Shown here: in pieces, positions 22,501-35,410 of the stretch | Layout of the letters: each line of letters opens with the position of its first letter | Numbering within the stretch: the first letter of the stretch is position 1 | DNA from: Todiramphus chloris collaris | Taxonomy: Eukaryota > Chordata > Aves > Coraciiformes > Alcedinidae | Assembly (NCBI GenBank): GCA_025345505.1 | Contig: JANVCC010000030.1 | Coordinates: forward strand, 11,029,841 to 11,093,840 | Length of the DNA stretch: 64,000 nt | Direction: 5' to 3' | Position numbers and translations under genes: made by a program | Notes under the pieces: generated by a model | Database searches by the model: none | Told to the model about the DNA's origin: nothing | What the model saw: only the letters and a program-made list of their open reading frames with translations

Positions 22501-25500
22501 GCAGGTGCTTTGTCCCATCTAGGTTTCTGGGAATTTATGCTGTAAAATAACATTGAAAAATAATACTGGTTTTGCTCCGAGAAATCCAGAACAGTTGCTA
22601 GCTTTTGTACTGTAAAACTAGAAATTATCAAACTATCTGGAAGTCAGTTTAAAATAATTCAATTACTCTTATTATAAGCTGTTAGTTATTTTGTTTTGTT
22701 TTTTACTGCTTCTCATCCGTGTTGGTAGTGCTCTATTACGAGCCCATGAGAACATGACTATGGTGTGTTGTCTAAGTATTTCCTAAAGCCAAATTGTTGT
22801 AGCTCACAGCAGTCCGAGTAATGCTATTATAAACCCAGAAACTACATCCTGGATTCTAGTTGTAGCTAGATGTGACACTTGGATTAAGATAAAAGATTGT
22901 CTAAGATTTAAAAAACCCAAGCTATTTTAACATGTGTAAAGGCTAAATCTCACAAATTTAAATACTAAATATAATGCTGTGTTTGCAGTGAGGGATGTGA
23001 CACTGGTTAGCATTTATCTGCCCTTAGAGCATCAACTTGGTGGAATTTAGACAGTTGTTATGGTCTGACCCCATAAGATGGTAAATGCTCTCAATCCCAT
23101 TGCCTTCTCCTGCTATAAGGGGTAGTCAGTAAATCTTGTAAGTAGGAATTATATTTAGCAAAATAAGTCCTCCTTTTCTTGTAATCAGTTTAGTTCCCGA
23201 ATTAGTGGAAGCATTCAGAAAAATAAACGCTGAAAATCAGCCTAAAGTTTATATTCAATCTACACAAAAACATGTCTGATTTGAAATTTCTAACTTTAGA
23301 CTAAGCTTGGTTCCAAGTGGCAAATAAAGCTCACAATTTTTTTGTATGAACAATAGGGAAATAATATCATGAAACATCTTGAATATTTGGAAATGGAGAG
23401 TCCGTAGGCAGCCCCAGACAGTGTGCACAGTTGCAGGCAAGCCACAGAACTCTTGGATGTTAAATACTCCTTAGTAGTTGTTCTTTTCACAGGTTTAAAA
23501 TAAATAAAAAGTTGTTGACAAAATTGACAATCCTATTATCAGTTACACCACTTCTCCCTGTTCCCAATACCATCAGGGATTAAGAATACTTATAGAGAAA
23601 TATGGTTTCAGGAGAATAGAGACAGCTGTTGAGGTGAAAACTGCTGAGGTCAGACAGAAGGAAGGAGAGAACAGATAATGAAAAATGTCAGAAGTAAAGA
23701 GAAGGGAAAGAATGATGAGATCATCAGCCCTCATGAAGTATGCCATGGGATGAGCTCAGCCAAGGATTCATAAGAGGCAAAAAGTGTTAGACATGATGAA
23801 GTGAGATTATAAGCGTATACCATACAATTTCTTTGCTTATACACTCATGTATCTGTAGCTTTTGGAGCATGTTTGTGATTAAAGGCTCAGAGGGGGGGAA
23901 AAAAAACCCCCAGTTCTCCCGTGGACTTTGACAACCTGATCTTTCCAAAGAGTCTACCACAGAACTTGCAGCACTGAGAGCTTGGAATACATGGGAGCAA
24001 TCAAGATCTACATCAAGGGAAGCTTGGGAGCTGAAGCTGCGTTATAAGTAGTTCATCATGGCAATGCACTTTCGCTATTACTTGCATTTACAGGTAATGA
24101 ATGTCTGAGGGTTTCAGAAGACTTCCACTCAAGTTAGAGCAGTCTTGCAGGAGCTGTGAAATCCAAACATGAGCACAGCATGTTGCTCTAACTGTGCTGT
24201 ATAACACTTGGAACTTGTCCTAGGTGCTTATTTTCAGGGAAGGTGAAATAGAGCTGGGCAGGCTTTGGAGATATTATGCGTATAGCTGGCATCACTGCCC
24301 CTGTTTCCTTGGTATGATTTGTTTTGTAATACTGTACTTTTAATAATTCTATTAAGGTCGACAGGTAATTGACGTATGCTTGTGCAATTCGTATTTTATC
24401 TCCTGGTTTTCGTGTTACCTTTTGTAGTCATACTTTTTCTAACCTTCTAATCAGGGAAGATGATCTTGTATCTTTGACAGTCTTATGAGACAGTTGCAAC
24501 TCTATGAAGTTGTTCTACATTGGGACAAGTTCCCTAGACCTTTTCACAAGGTGGGAAGGATGATGTCTGTTCAGGACCATAAGAGAATTTTAGTAGTTAA
24601 AGGTGTCTTTGCAAGTTCTTTCAGCTCATTTCTCATAGAAGCTTTGCTGTGATTTGCTAAAGCTCACAACCATCTTGAATCCAGTCTTTGGCAGTTTCTG
24701 GACTACAAATGAACCTGGACTTCCTGCTGAGGTATAAAGTTCAAATTGGTAGTAAGCAGTAAAAATCAATTGTCTTAAACGCCAGAATTGTTTTGTGCAA
24801 CTAAGACCTGCAGTAATCCCACAGCCCTGCATCTCCATGCACTGCACATGGTTAGAAAATACTGTCTCCAGTTGCTGCCAGCAAAAGGCATTGTATTCTG
24901 AGGCATAACATTTTTCTGCAGAGATACATTAGCTGAATTTGTATGTATATCCTGTTAAGTCATAAACTAGAGAATTAAGCTTTTAAACTTGTGTGATCTA
25001 CCTTGTATAATGAACTTTTTTACTGCTTAAATTATTGAAAATACTCAGTGAAGCAAGGCATTTAATTTTGCTAGAATGAAATCTTTTTAAAAGACCAGTT
25101 AGGAAGGAAGGAGATTCAGCAACAGCAGAAACATAAATGTGTGAGATTTAAAGCTTGTAACTCTTGTGTGGTCTTATTTCAACAGCATGCACTCATTTGC
25201 AGTTAACCGCGTTATCCATCACACTTACCTAAATGGACACAGGGATGTAAATAGGTATGAAGATTTCAGTTTAAGTCACATAATTTGCAAAACTTTGCAG
25301 AATACATGCTGCCATGTGATTTTACCCATTGCATATGTAAAATACCAACTTGTGACAAGTTGCACAGAGCACCCAGATTTTCTTTTTGAGACTAAAGGTC
25401 TATTGCATAATCAAACATAAAAGTGAAACATCCAGTAAAATGGTAATATTCCAGTAAAAACTGGAATTAAATTATTAACCTCTAGAGGACTAAAGCAGCC

Positions 25501-28500
25501 TTAAAAGTAGCCTGTGGAGTTTTACTCTATACAATCCTCTTACAGTAGATTTCCAGCTCTGTGTGCAGTCTGGCAGTGGTAAGTGTACTATGACTGGGAG
25601 CAGCTGTTCCATGTGGGTATCTAGCAGCTGAAAAATCCCTGAAGGAGAATGCCACAAACGTGAAGTTTTAAAATCTACTCTAGAAATCTCCCTCCCTACC
25701 TCTTTTCCCTTAGAGGACAATTTACTGATAGATTAATTTCATAGGAAAAAATAAAAAAGGAAATAAATTAAAACTCAGAGTTTTTCTGTTTGTTTCTGAT
25801 TGTGGGTTGGTGGTTGTGTGGCTCTTCAATCTTACAGATGATATAAACTCAGCACACTCTTTTAAAAAGACTTATGTGTGAAGGCATGTATCCTGGAAGG
25901 AGACCTGGAAGGCTGGGTGCCTTGTTCCTTCAAATTCTGCCTTGAGAGTTTTTAATATGCCCTTCTCTTGAGCTAGTAGCTCCCGTGTGTCTGACATACC
26001 TTTGCCAGTATCTTTTAAATGAGTTCTAAGTATGTATGATCCTATAGCATCCTTTTGGCAAATGTAGGTGGACTCCCACATTTATGTGGAAGCAGGACTG
26101 GGGTCTAATTGTTGATAGAAAGGTTGAAGTCAGAGTTGCTCACAGGCTGTGTGCAACCCCTGTGTCCATGAGTCATGCTGAAAGGCAATTCTGCACTGTC
26201 ACCAGGCAATTGCGTTGCTCTGCTACCAGCTGCCTGGCATGGATTTTGGGTACCGCTGTACCCTTTTCTTCTGTATAATCTTCCTGGAGGAGATGAGTCA
26301 GGAACGCTCCAGGTACTGATACAAGCAAGAGGAGCACAAATAGTGTGTTTCTTTTTACTGTCCTCCTGTCTAAGCCCACTTTATGTAATTATTATCTGCC
26401 TGCTACTACTGTGATTCAGGCTTTGTGTTAACTGGAGGAAGTAAAGGGCACCACAGCACGGAGCTGGAGTTGAGGCATTGGTAGTGCTACTTATAAGACA
26501 CCAGTGGTTTCTCTGACTTCCTCAAGAGTTTTCTTCAAAGGAGTTACTTAATCTGCTTTTCCATAGAGTGCGCTTTGGTCCCTGGATGCATCTAAAGAAT
26601 TCAATCTTTTTTTAAAATGTTGTACTTGGTGTGTATCTGCAGAAAATGCAGCTGAAGAAGTGGCCCAGACAGCTCTATGAGTGTGCAGCCTTCCTCAGGG
26701 CTCCCTCTGAAATTGTTTATAACCAATTTGAGTATTGCTGATGGTGGGATGGCTGTGGTTTGTAGTCACAAATGGCAAAAACTATTTGCAGTTAAGTCAA
26801 GTGCTATAATTTGATCCTAATCTCTATTTTGAAACAGGTTTAATTAAATAATTAAAGAGAACTAGAAGGGATAGATGATCTGGACTGTACCTGGCATTTG
26901 ATCTTTATATTAAGCTTACTGAGTTCATGGCATTTAATGGAAAATGTGGCAGGATATATTATGGCTATAGTAAAGTTATCTCAGTAAATGATGGAATTGA
27001 GTTTTTCAAAACCAGCTTGTCCATTGCTTTGTATTTTAACTTTGCTTCTTTTCTGTCATAAAAATAATTTTAAATAGTCATCTTTTTTTTTAGCAGAGTA
27101 CTAATAAAATCTGCAGGCAGCATCAGAAAGCCTGTTGATCTTCTTGTCAGTGGGTCCCACAATGCTTGCTGATTATAATTTTCTTTTTATGTAAGAGAAT
27201 GTATTTCAGTGGAAGCACTCCAAACTTAAAGAACTAACTTGAGAGTTTTAATTAAATATCTTTTGCATTTGGCTGCTGCTGTCTGTGTGTGGAAGAGTAG
27301 GATGACACAGCTTCTCGGTTACTTTAGCTGTGCTATGGTGTCACTGCATAGAAGCTTCCTCTTTGCCTTTTGAAAGAAGACAGAGTAAAATACCTGTTCT
27401 TTTATTACACCTGTTCATTTCTTCTGTTTTGGAAGGCAGATCATGTGTGAGGCAGGAAACCATTTGAATTTGAGAAGACTTGCTAATGCTCATCATGGGA
27501 GCCTGAATATGTTTCCCAGTTAAAGCCTATGATTAGGTCAGTCACTGGGTATCAAAAGAACAAAGGTTGTCAATTCTGTTTGCACGTTATATGCCCAATT
27601 AATTTCTATGTCCTATGAAGGATATTATTTATAGTATGGGACTCTATATAAGATTATCTTATGCGGGTTTATAGATTCTTTTTGTAGTGTATAAATAGCT
27701 CTACTTTGGTGGGACAAAGGATTTTGCATCACATGATCTCCAAAAGCCTATTCCAAACTAAATTATTATGTGACTCTGTTCTCTTATCCTGAATTTAATC
27801 CTTATTTCTTTTTAAGAAATAAAAGTTTAAGCAGACCCAAGGTAAGGGAGCACAGAGCCACCCATCGTGCATTTCTGATGGTGAATCATTCAGTACCTAG
27901 ATAAGGACTGAGAGACAGTGGTTATGAAGTTGTCTGAGGTTCTTGTTCTGTAGATGCCATCTGGCAAATGGCTTCCTTACAAATAGTAGGAGTATTTATC
28001 TCCACTATTTCATATAAAGCATATACTGTGTGATAATCCTGAACTGCAGCAAATTGGGCCCTGACTCGGGGAAAAGCAGCATGAAGGAATTTGAATAATC
28101 TGGGACTATGAAAACACTCAAATTGATAGTGAGTAGTGAGGTGTCTGAAAGGGAAGAGTATGAAAACCCATCCCTCTTACTGAACTCAAATGCAAAATCT
28201 GTGTCTGTTCAGCACAGGGAGATGCAAGCTGCAGCAGACAGTCATGATCTCTCCTCTTCTTGCTCACTCCCCAGCTCCCCTCAGGGGCTTTTTGGTCTGG
28301 AGCAGGAGGGAGGACCCCAGTATTGGGCAGTGACCTCAGAGAATGCTCCCTCTAATTGCTGATGGTAACTTTGCTGTTTGATTTGCTCCTCTTTCTGTGT
28401 CTGTCACTTTGATTAATTTTGTAGGGATGTTTTCCAGAGTCACGGCTGATGATCTAAGATTACGCTGGATCAAAGAAACAAAAGTGTCTGTCACACTTTG

Positions 28501-30822
28501 ATACATATGAGCCATCCTCTTATGCAGAGAAGACAGTGGCTCATTGTGGCATTTCCGGTGGAAAGGAAATACTACTTTCTGTGCTTTTATACAAGGAAAT
28601 AATTTTTTAAATGATAAACTATTTGCTTCAGTATTAGGAGAAAATTACTCTGTTTAATAACTGGTTTCCATCAATATTCCCTTTAAAATAGAGTGTATCA
28701 CTCTCTGTTCTCTAAAGGGTAAGAAATGTTAGATTAATGAGGAATATACTGAATAGACACATGGGACTTTTTTTGCTGGAAAGGTAATAACTGATGAAAA
28801 TGTAAATGGCTGACCTTTAGACTTCTCTTGGGAGTTTTGAATGTGTATTTTTGTTTTGAAAAGAGAAATTCTTACATCATTTGTGATGCAGTTGATTGAC
28901 AGTGTGGCTCTAAAGACTAAAGTGTGAAATCTGGCTGTGGAAATAAGAAGGCTTCTGAAGAAGTACATATTGCTATGATGCTATGTCAGGAGACTATAAA
29001 TGAGAAATAACTGTAAATGGTACTGGTCCCTCTCCAGTAATTTCACTTTACTGGCCTTTCAAAAGCTGTATAAAAGCTGCAGTTAGTATTCACCCTCCAG
29101 AAACATCTAAAAACACAGGTAAATGCTGGATTCTTTCTGTAAAACAACTGAACCCTACAGAGTTGCTAAATATGTTCAGAAGGATGATCCTACTGAAGAT
29201 AATTGTCTCCTAGGAGATAATGATCATTTTTATTTTCATGCTTCTAGAAAACTCTTGGTACCTTATCGGATCATTGAACTAAGAAATTAATTTCTATTAC
29301 TTGTATGAGAACATAAATGTCTCCAGAATGAGTTTCCAAGCAGCCCTCTGATTGCTGATGTCTACAGTTCCTTGAATTTCCACATGTGAAATTCTGACAA
29401 AAATGGCCACATGCTTCCACTTCATTTTCATCTCTTCAAGTTGTAGTTGATTTAGACCATAAATTCCTTGTGTTGTAGTACATCATTCAGTGTAAGTCAT
29501 CATATGAATACTCTGACAGATCTGCGCTCACTGAATTTTCTTGTTATTATATGAAACTAATTAGTTCCTGAACTACCTGAAGCAGACAGGCTCTGTCTCT
29601 TCTCCTGAACATCATGCTCTTTCCAATCATGTTAACTCTGATACAGGCACTGACCTCTATTTGCACCCTTGCTTGAAATCCATGGTTAAGTATAAGCTAA
29701 AACTAACTAACAGTTAGTTTTTAGTTAGCCCAACTAACAGTGTTGGGCTGCAAATTTTGGATAATCTTTTTTCTTAGTGGTGTGTCACCCACATAACCAT
29801 TGAGCTAAAATAAATCTTCGAAGGAGAGAAAACATGCCTAAAAGGTTAACAACTTGGAGTGTAAACCTTTTTCTCCGGTATTTGTTGTAAATTATGAATC
29901 ATATACTACTTCATAAACGGCACTAGAGATGGGTTGAGTATTCAGTCCTTTCTTATTGTTGAAAAATCACGTGAACGGTCCTTCATTCTCAGTTGCAGGC
30001 TTTTTATTCAGAATTATTGAATCGATTCACATGTACACATATTTCAGTCTACTGAAGGATTACAGATGTATTTTCAATACTCAGCTTCTGTCTGATTTAT
30101 TACTGTCAGGATGTGGTATTGGCTCTCTGTGTCTTGAATGAATGTAGTTGTAGCAAAGACTCAAGAAATATAATCAGAGCTAAAACCATTTTTTAAAAGC
30201 TGATAGAAGAACACTGGCTGAGTAAGGGATCTTTACATATTCTACTCTGGATTTATCGAGCTGAGCCTTGCTAGAGGCTTCATTACAAGAGGAAAATATC
30301 CTGTATAATATTTAATGTGATGAAACTTAAAGCATATGTATGCGTATGCATTTCTGAATCAGGACTTAAGCCTTGGGCGTTGTGGACATTTCTTCAAGCC
30401 CTTCTGTTAAATCTATTAAGCATTAGCTTCTGTAACGCTCTGTTAGTCATCACCAAATTTTGTAAGCTAACTATGATAATACATGGTGGAGGAAAGAGTC
30501 TGCCGAGCAAATGAATTTAACTCCATGGTTATAAATCACATATCGAGTCAGAGATGTTGCCATTGGTCTGGTGCTTTCTACACGCAGACATTGTGGGTGT
30601 AGTAGTTAGATTATTTGTCTTGGGACAAAATACAGGGAATAGAGAAAAGATAGTTCACAGACAAGATATGGTTGGTGATCCTGCCAAAGGTTGAGAGAAA
30701 GAGGTGTGCTAGCATACACTTGATGAAATCTATAATTTACTGCCAGAAAATAGTTCTTGGCTTTGTATACTATTGACCTCTCATTCAATTTATCTACTTA
30801 ATAAATTTCTGACGTGATTTAA

Positions 30823-31045
30823 TAGAATCATGGAATTGGAAGTCATGTCAATGTCCTTGTGTCAAGTGGCCCAAAACTGAACACAGTATTTGAGGTGCCG
30901 CCCCACTAGTGCTGAGTACAGGCTTGATCACCTGGTTGTCCAATACATGGTGTGTGATGGCACTCAAGATGACCTGCTCCATAACCTTCCTCAGCACTAA
31001 GGTCAGACTGAGAGACCTGTAGTTCCCCAGACCCTTATCTTGTAT
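30823..31045 (-). mobile_element. CR1 LINE fragment, reverse orientation, 3' end at left
   Basis: On the + strand it begins 'atagaatcatggaattgga', the reverse complement of a CR1 tail. It continues with 'ccaaaactgaacacagta' and 'gaggtgccgcccca', then jumps to 'gatggcactcaagatgacct', 'gctccataaccttcctcagc' and 'tagttccccagaccc'. These are antisense CR1 phrases that are normally several hundred bases apart, so the copy carries a large internal deletion as well as 5' truncation. The frame is not open. It is a short, old, inert fragment. Confidence 0.75.
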
Positions 31046-34000
31046 TCATACAGACCTTTTATATTTGTCTGGTTTTTTTACTCAGGAAACTATGTTATTC
31101 CAAGACGTGTTATCTTACTGAAGGCAGAGTGTATTTTGTGATTTGAAATAGAACTGGAAACTAATAGTGTTACTCAAGATGCAGGGGCCATTTTCTGAGA
31201 CGTTTATCAGTGATAAGGCATATTGTTTTCAAAGATGAACCTCAGGAAACCTTCACTATGGAAGACCTGTATGACTCCACTTTAGAAATGTAGCCACCAA
31301 GCAAAGGAGCAAGTAAAATTGTTACAGAAGGCTCTAGATAAAAGGTACTGACTAAATATGATATATTGCAGGACTATATTTTACAGATTTGAATGCTTTT
31401 AAATTTTGTTTGTGTGTTTTATGTAATATCACTCATATTTTTGAGTAAATCAAGATAATCACTGGTGAGATTTTTATTGCTTCTTAAGATGTTTTAGGAG
31501 TGAGGTTATTTTTGTCATCACCTTCCTGTTATTTCTGCTTATCATTGCAGTATCTGAATGCTTCACAAATTTTTATCTCTGCATGCCTTCACCAGATCAG
31601 TCATGACCCTGACAAAGACAGGATTAACCGTGGTTATTTCAGCATGTGGGTGCTGCTATTGGAAGTCATCCTACCTGGGCGCTGTGAACCGTCCAATTTG
31701 CATTTCTTTACCAGCTGCACTATGTAATGCTTTTTCTGGAATCTGGGATGGCTGGTTCAGACATGAGTTTCTGGCTTCACAAGATAGCCAAGAGGCAAAG
31801 AAATCTTTTCTAGCAGCCTTGCATGACTCAAAAACAGGTTGCATTTTTGAAGCCTCCGTATTGACCATAGCCTCAGAATACTCAGCATTATTAACAGTGC
31901 ATTGCAAAATATTTGTAGCTTACGTTTCTTTTTCAGGCTTAATTATTTTTTTAAATGTTGTTTCATTTTTTATTATTGTGCCCTTGGTAGATAAACGTTT
32001 CATCGCGGATATCATGGACAAAATTCTTACTTGTTACTAGCTGTTAAGACTCCTCCGGCAACATCTTGCAATTTATAACTGTTTAGACCCCGTATTTCCA
32101 TACTGGCAGATAAATTCACAAAGCAGAATAAAACTTTTGACACTTTGAGCATCAGCGTTTCTGCTAGAGAAGGAAATATGTAGTATCTCAGAAATGGCCA
32201 TGGAGTACTGTTTAAAACTCTGGAAATTTTGTCTTTGAACTAATAAATAATTATGGGGGGCATTTTAATGTCATTCTTTAGTATCTAGAAATGGTGAAAC
32301 AACAAATTCCTGTATAAGTACTTTCTTCCTTGCAAGTGCAAAAGGAATTCTCTTTTATGCTGTGACTGAGAATATCCCAAATAATTTTAAGCTACTCATT
32401 GACTTTCTCTTGCTTCCTGTAGGCTCTTTGGTATAATAAAATAGTTTGAGCAGTGGAATGCAGAGTGACTGATTTTTATCCTGTGATTCACCTCATATGT
32501 GACAGTTGAGGGATACTTCTGGGTTTTGTTTTTCATATTTTCTTTCCCCCCAAATCTTTCTTTTATTCATAGATGTCTCATGAATGACCATACAGTTGAC
32601 TGGATGCTGTTCCTAATATTCCTTCTTCCATCATGTGGTAAAGCCAATTAATCTACTGAGAATTACAGGTAGCTTCTTTTATGAATGTTTCTGAAACAAT
32701 TCGGTCAGCAGCTGTTCCTTCATCTAGTGACACCTGTTGGCAGTAATTCATTTGAAGTGCACATCTTTAATGCTGCTCTTAGAAGGATCTGAGACAAAGC
32801 TGTGCATGGCCTCTTTTGCAGGTGGAGACTCAGGAACCAAGTGACTGATTTGCTATGGATTGCATAATTGCATGGGAGAGCAGAGTTTGAATATTTTTTC
32901 CAGTTCCTAATCAATGAATTGTGCTTTCTATCCTGAGTGGAAAGTGTGGGTACTCTTTTTTTTCAATCTTTTTCATGTGTAGACTCTTGTGCTTTTCTAT
33001 CAGAGTTAGGAACCTTCCCAGAGGGGAATTTAGACCTAGCAACTGTGACGTTGCTTTTGTTAATTGCATTTCTTAGTCTCCCTAGATATTACCCATGATT
33101 CTTCCTTAATTGTGAATTTTCCCTGTCTGTGGGCCACAAGTGGAAAGCCATTGGTGTGGGCTAAGGTTTACTGGATAAAGCAACAATATGCAGCAGACTG
33201 GAAAAAAAAAAAAAGATGGTATTTTTGTCTCTGTTTTGTATTTTACTACTGCTGTCTGGATGGCTCTAGTCACTTGGATATTCTGGATCAGATTTTGGCC
33301 CTGGCTTATTTTGTTCCTTTGCAATAAATGGTTACTTAAGCCCTAGCCTTTACTACCCTTACAGGAAAATTGAATCCCTTTATACAGTTTGCTATCTAAA
33401 TTCGATAATTACTGTGTGGCAAGAAGTGAGATGAGGTCTTCTCCAGTAAATCATCTATCTTTGAGAGTAACTAGATGCCAGCTGATCAGAAACCATACTG
33501 CTTCCTGTAACTTCACACTTATTCATCTTTGCAGAATCATCCCACTGAAAACTAGCAGTAGAAATTTGGGTAGTTTTAATTAGTGATAGAAAAATTATCT
33601 CGGGATCTATTTAGACTGCATAAGCCAGAGATGTGCAAGTTGCCTACCTTGCACGCTAGAATTTTCAGCAATTCACTTCTTTCAAATCTGTCCTTCAGTT
33701 ATTTACCCTCTGTACTGTCTCAGATGTCCTGTTTGGTCTGGACTTCCCAAGTGGAACCATATCAGCTCAGCACCAAGCAAATGAAATACAAAGCAAATGT
33801 CTCCTGCTTTGCTGCCTACCTTCTTCTGATTGCTCCTTCTGTCAGCCTCCTACTCTGGCTTGTAGTAGACATGTGAACCAGACATAAATGTTGGTATTAG
33901 AAACATGAGGCAGAAGGATGGAGTTGGAGAAAATTAGCAGCAAGGAAGAGTCCTAAGGTAAAGTACAAACATTATTTCAATCAAGACCAACTTGTCCTTT

Positions 34001-34483
34001 ATTTGTAATGAGAATGGATATATATGATTCTTCTGCATAACTTTCATATATCCTAAGCCATTCTATCACAACTTAATGCTAAAAGGAAGGATGCTTAAAT
34101 CAATGTGATTAGGTTCAGCTCCTGGCTCAGCTACAATTTTTTGTGAAACTTTGCCCATATTCTTAACGTTTCGATTTGTTACCTCTAAGAGCACAGTGAA
34201 GACTAATTGCCTATTTACAAAGAATAAAAATTTAAAATATGACAACTTGTTTAGGAGCTGGAGTTTCATTTAAAACATGATTCTTGTTCGATATTTTCCA
34301 GGGTTGTGGTTGCTGAAAGATGCAGGTAGGGGTCCAGTGGTATTTTCAAAGTATCTACAAAGATTAGGTTGTTGATCCTAAAGGAAATTTTGGCCTTAGT
34401 CTGTTTGGTGATTCTGTAAATCCTGCAAAGTGTCATCTTTAGGCACTTGAAATGGGAGTAAATACTGTGTGTCTGCTTGTCTA
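31046..34483. other. Non-coding stretch holding the longest non-CR1 open frame
   Basis: The + strand open frame at 31558-32040 (160 codons) is the longest outside CR1. Its translation has two hydrophobic patches near its C-terminus but no motif I recognise. It starts without a convincing Kozak context, promoter or splice framework. An open frame of this length is roughly expected once in 64 kb of six-frame AT-rich DNA, so I do not call a gene. The rest is AT-rich unique sequence with no recognised repeat. Confidence 0.5.
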
Positions 34484-35410
34484 CCCAGGGGTCAATATTG
34501 GACTGGTACTGTTCAACACCTCTGTTAATGACCTGGTTGACAGGCCACAGCGTACCCAGCAAGACTGTAGGTACAAAGTTGGAAGGAGTAGCTGGTTCAC
34601 AAAATGGTTCTACTGGCTTTCACAGGGACCTCAAGAGACTGGAAAAATAGGCTGACATGAATCTCATGAGTTCAACAAAGAGAGTGGCTAAGTCTTGCAA
34701 CCTGTCAAGGAATAACCCCTGACCCTGTACAGTCTAGGAACTCTACCAGCTAGAAAGCAGCTTGGCAGAAAAGGGCCTGGATGTTTCTGGTGGACACCAA
34801 ATTGACCATTGGCCATCAATGTTCCCGTGTGGCAAAGCAGTCCAACAGCCTCCTGTGTTACATTAGGAAAATCATCCAGAAGATTGAGGAAGGTGTTTCT
34901 TTCCTTCCAGTCATCCCTGATGACACCATATCTGGAGTGCTGTGTCCAGTCCTTGGCTCCCTAGTACGAGAGACATCAATACACTGGAGTGAGTCAGGTG
35001 AAAGGCAATGAAGATGATGAAAAGATTGAAACACCTTAAATATGAGGGGTGATCTGAGGTAGCTGGGATTATTTAGCCTTGGATTTTGTCAATGTGTATA
35101 AATACCTGATGGTGACAGTAAAGAAGACTGAGCCAGACTCTCTCAGTTGTCTCAGTTGACAAGAGGCAGTAGGCACAAACAAATACAGGAAATCCCATTT
35201 AAACATAAGTAAGAATGTTTTTACTAAAAGGGTGATTGAACAGTAGAACAGGTTGCCTAGAGAGGTTGTGGACTCTCCATCCTTGGAGGTATTAAAAATC
35301 CCAATGGACATGGCTCTTGGCAACTTGCTTTAACTCTTCTCTGAGCAGAGAAGATCTAGATGATCTCTAGAGGCTCCTGCCAACATCAACAATTATGTAA
35401 TTCTGTGAAA
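34484..35410 (+). mobile_element. Old, degraded CR1 LINE, 3' part
   Basis: CR1 phrases survive in order: 'cccaggggtcaatattgg' and 'tactgttcaacacctctgtt' at the start, 'aatgacctgg', 'gagtgctgtgtccag' near 34937, 'gaacaggttgcctagagag' with 'gttgtggactctccatcc' and 'ttggaggtattaaaa' near 35250-35300, and the tail 'ctagatgatctctagaggct' with 'aattctgtgaaa' at 35400-35410. Indels and stops break every frame, so divergence is clearly greater than in the 5106-6025 and 48690-49358 copies. It is 5'-truncated, as CR1 copies usually are, and is not coding. Confidence 0.8.

Larger units (their letters stand above)
14712..30822. other. Long non-coding stretch without recognised genes
   Basis: No exon, RNA gene or datable transposon was recognised over about 16 kb. 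Contents are T-rich tracts (for example 17999-18025 and 19338-19353), AT-rich microsatellite-like DNA at 18900-18920, a 20-bp tandem pair at 17061-17100 and short palindromes near 19484, 29202 and 29701. Slightly GC-richer patches lie near 16340-16700, 19040-19330 and 25860-26480; their open frames resemble no family I know. A MEIS-plus-homeodomain motif pair lies at 15165-15177. Confidence 0.5.

Noticed and set aside
23891-23911. G-run, A-run, C-run segment as a structured element
   Set aside because: It is a homopolymer succession that can form a trivial GGGGG/CCCCC stem; nothing else supports function.
31500-31727. Possible EF-hand-like 'DPDKDRINRGYF' in the 31500-31727 frame
   Set aside because: The invariant Gly and the hydrophobic residue of the calcium-binding loop are misplaced and there is no paired EF-hand, so this is a chance acidic run.
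31558-32040. 160-codon + strand open frame as a real gene
   Set aside because: No recognised motif, no promoter or splice context, and about one such frame is expected by chance in 64 kb of AT-rich six-frame sequence.
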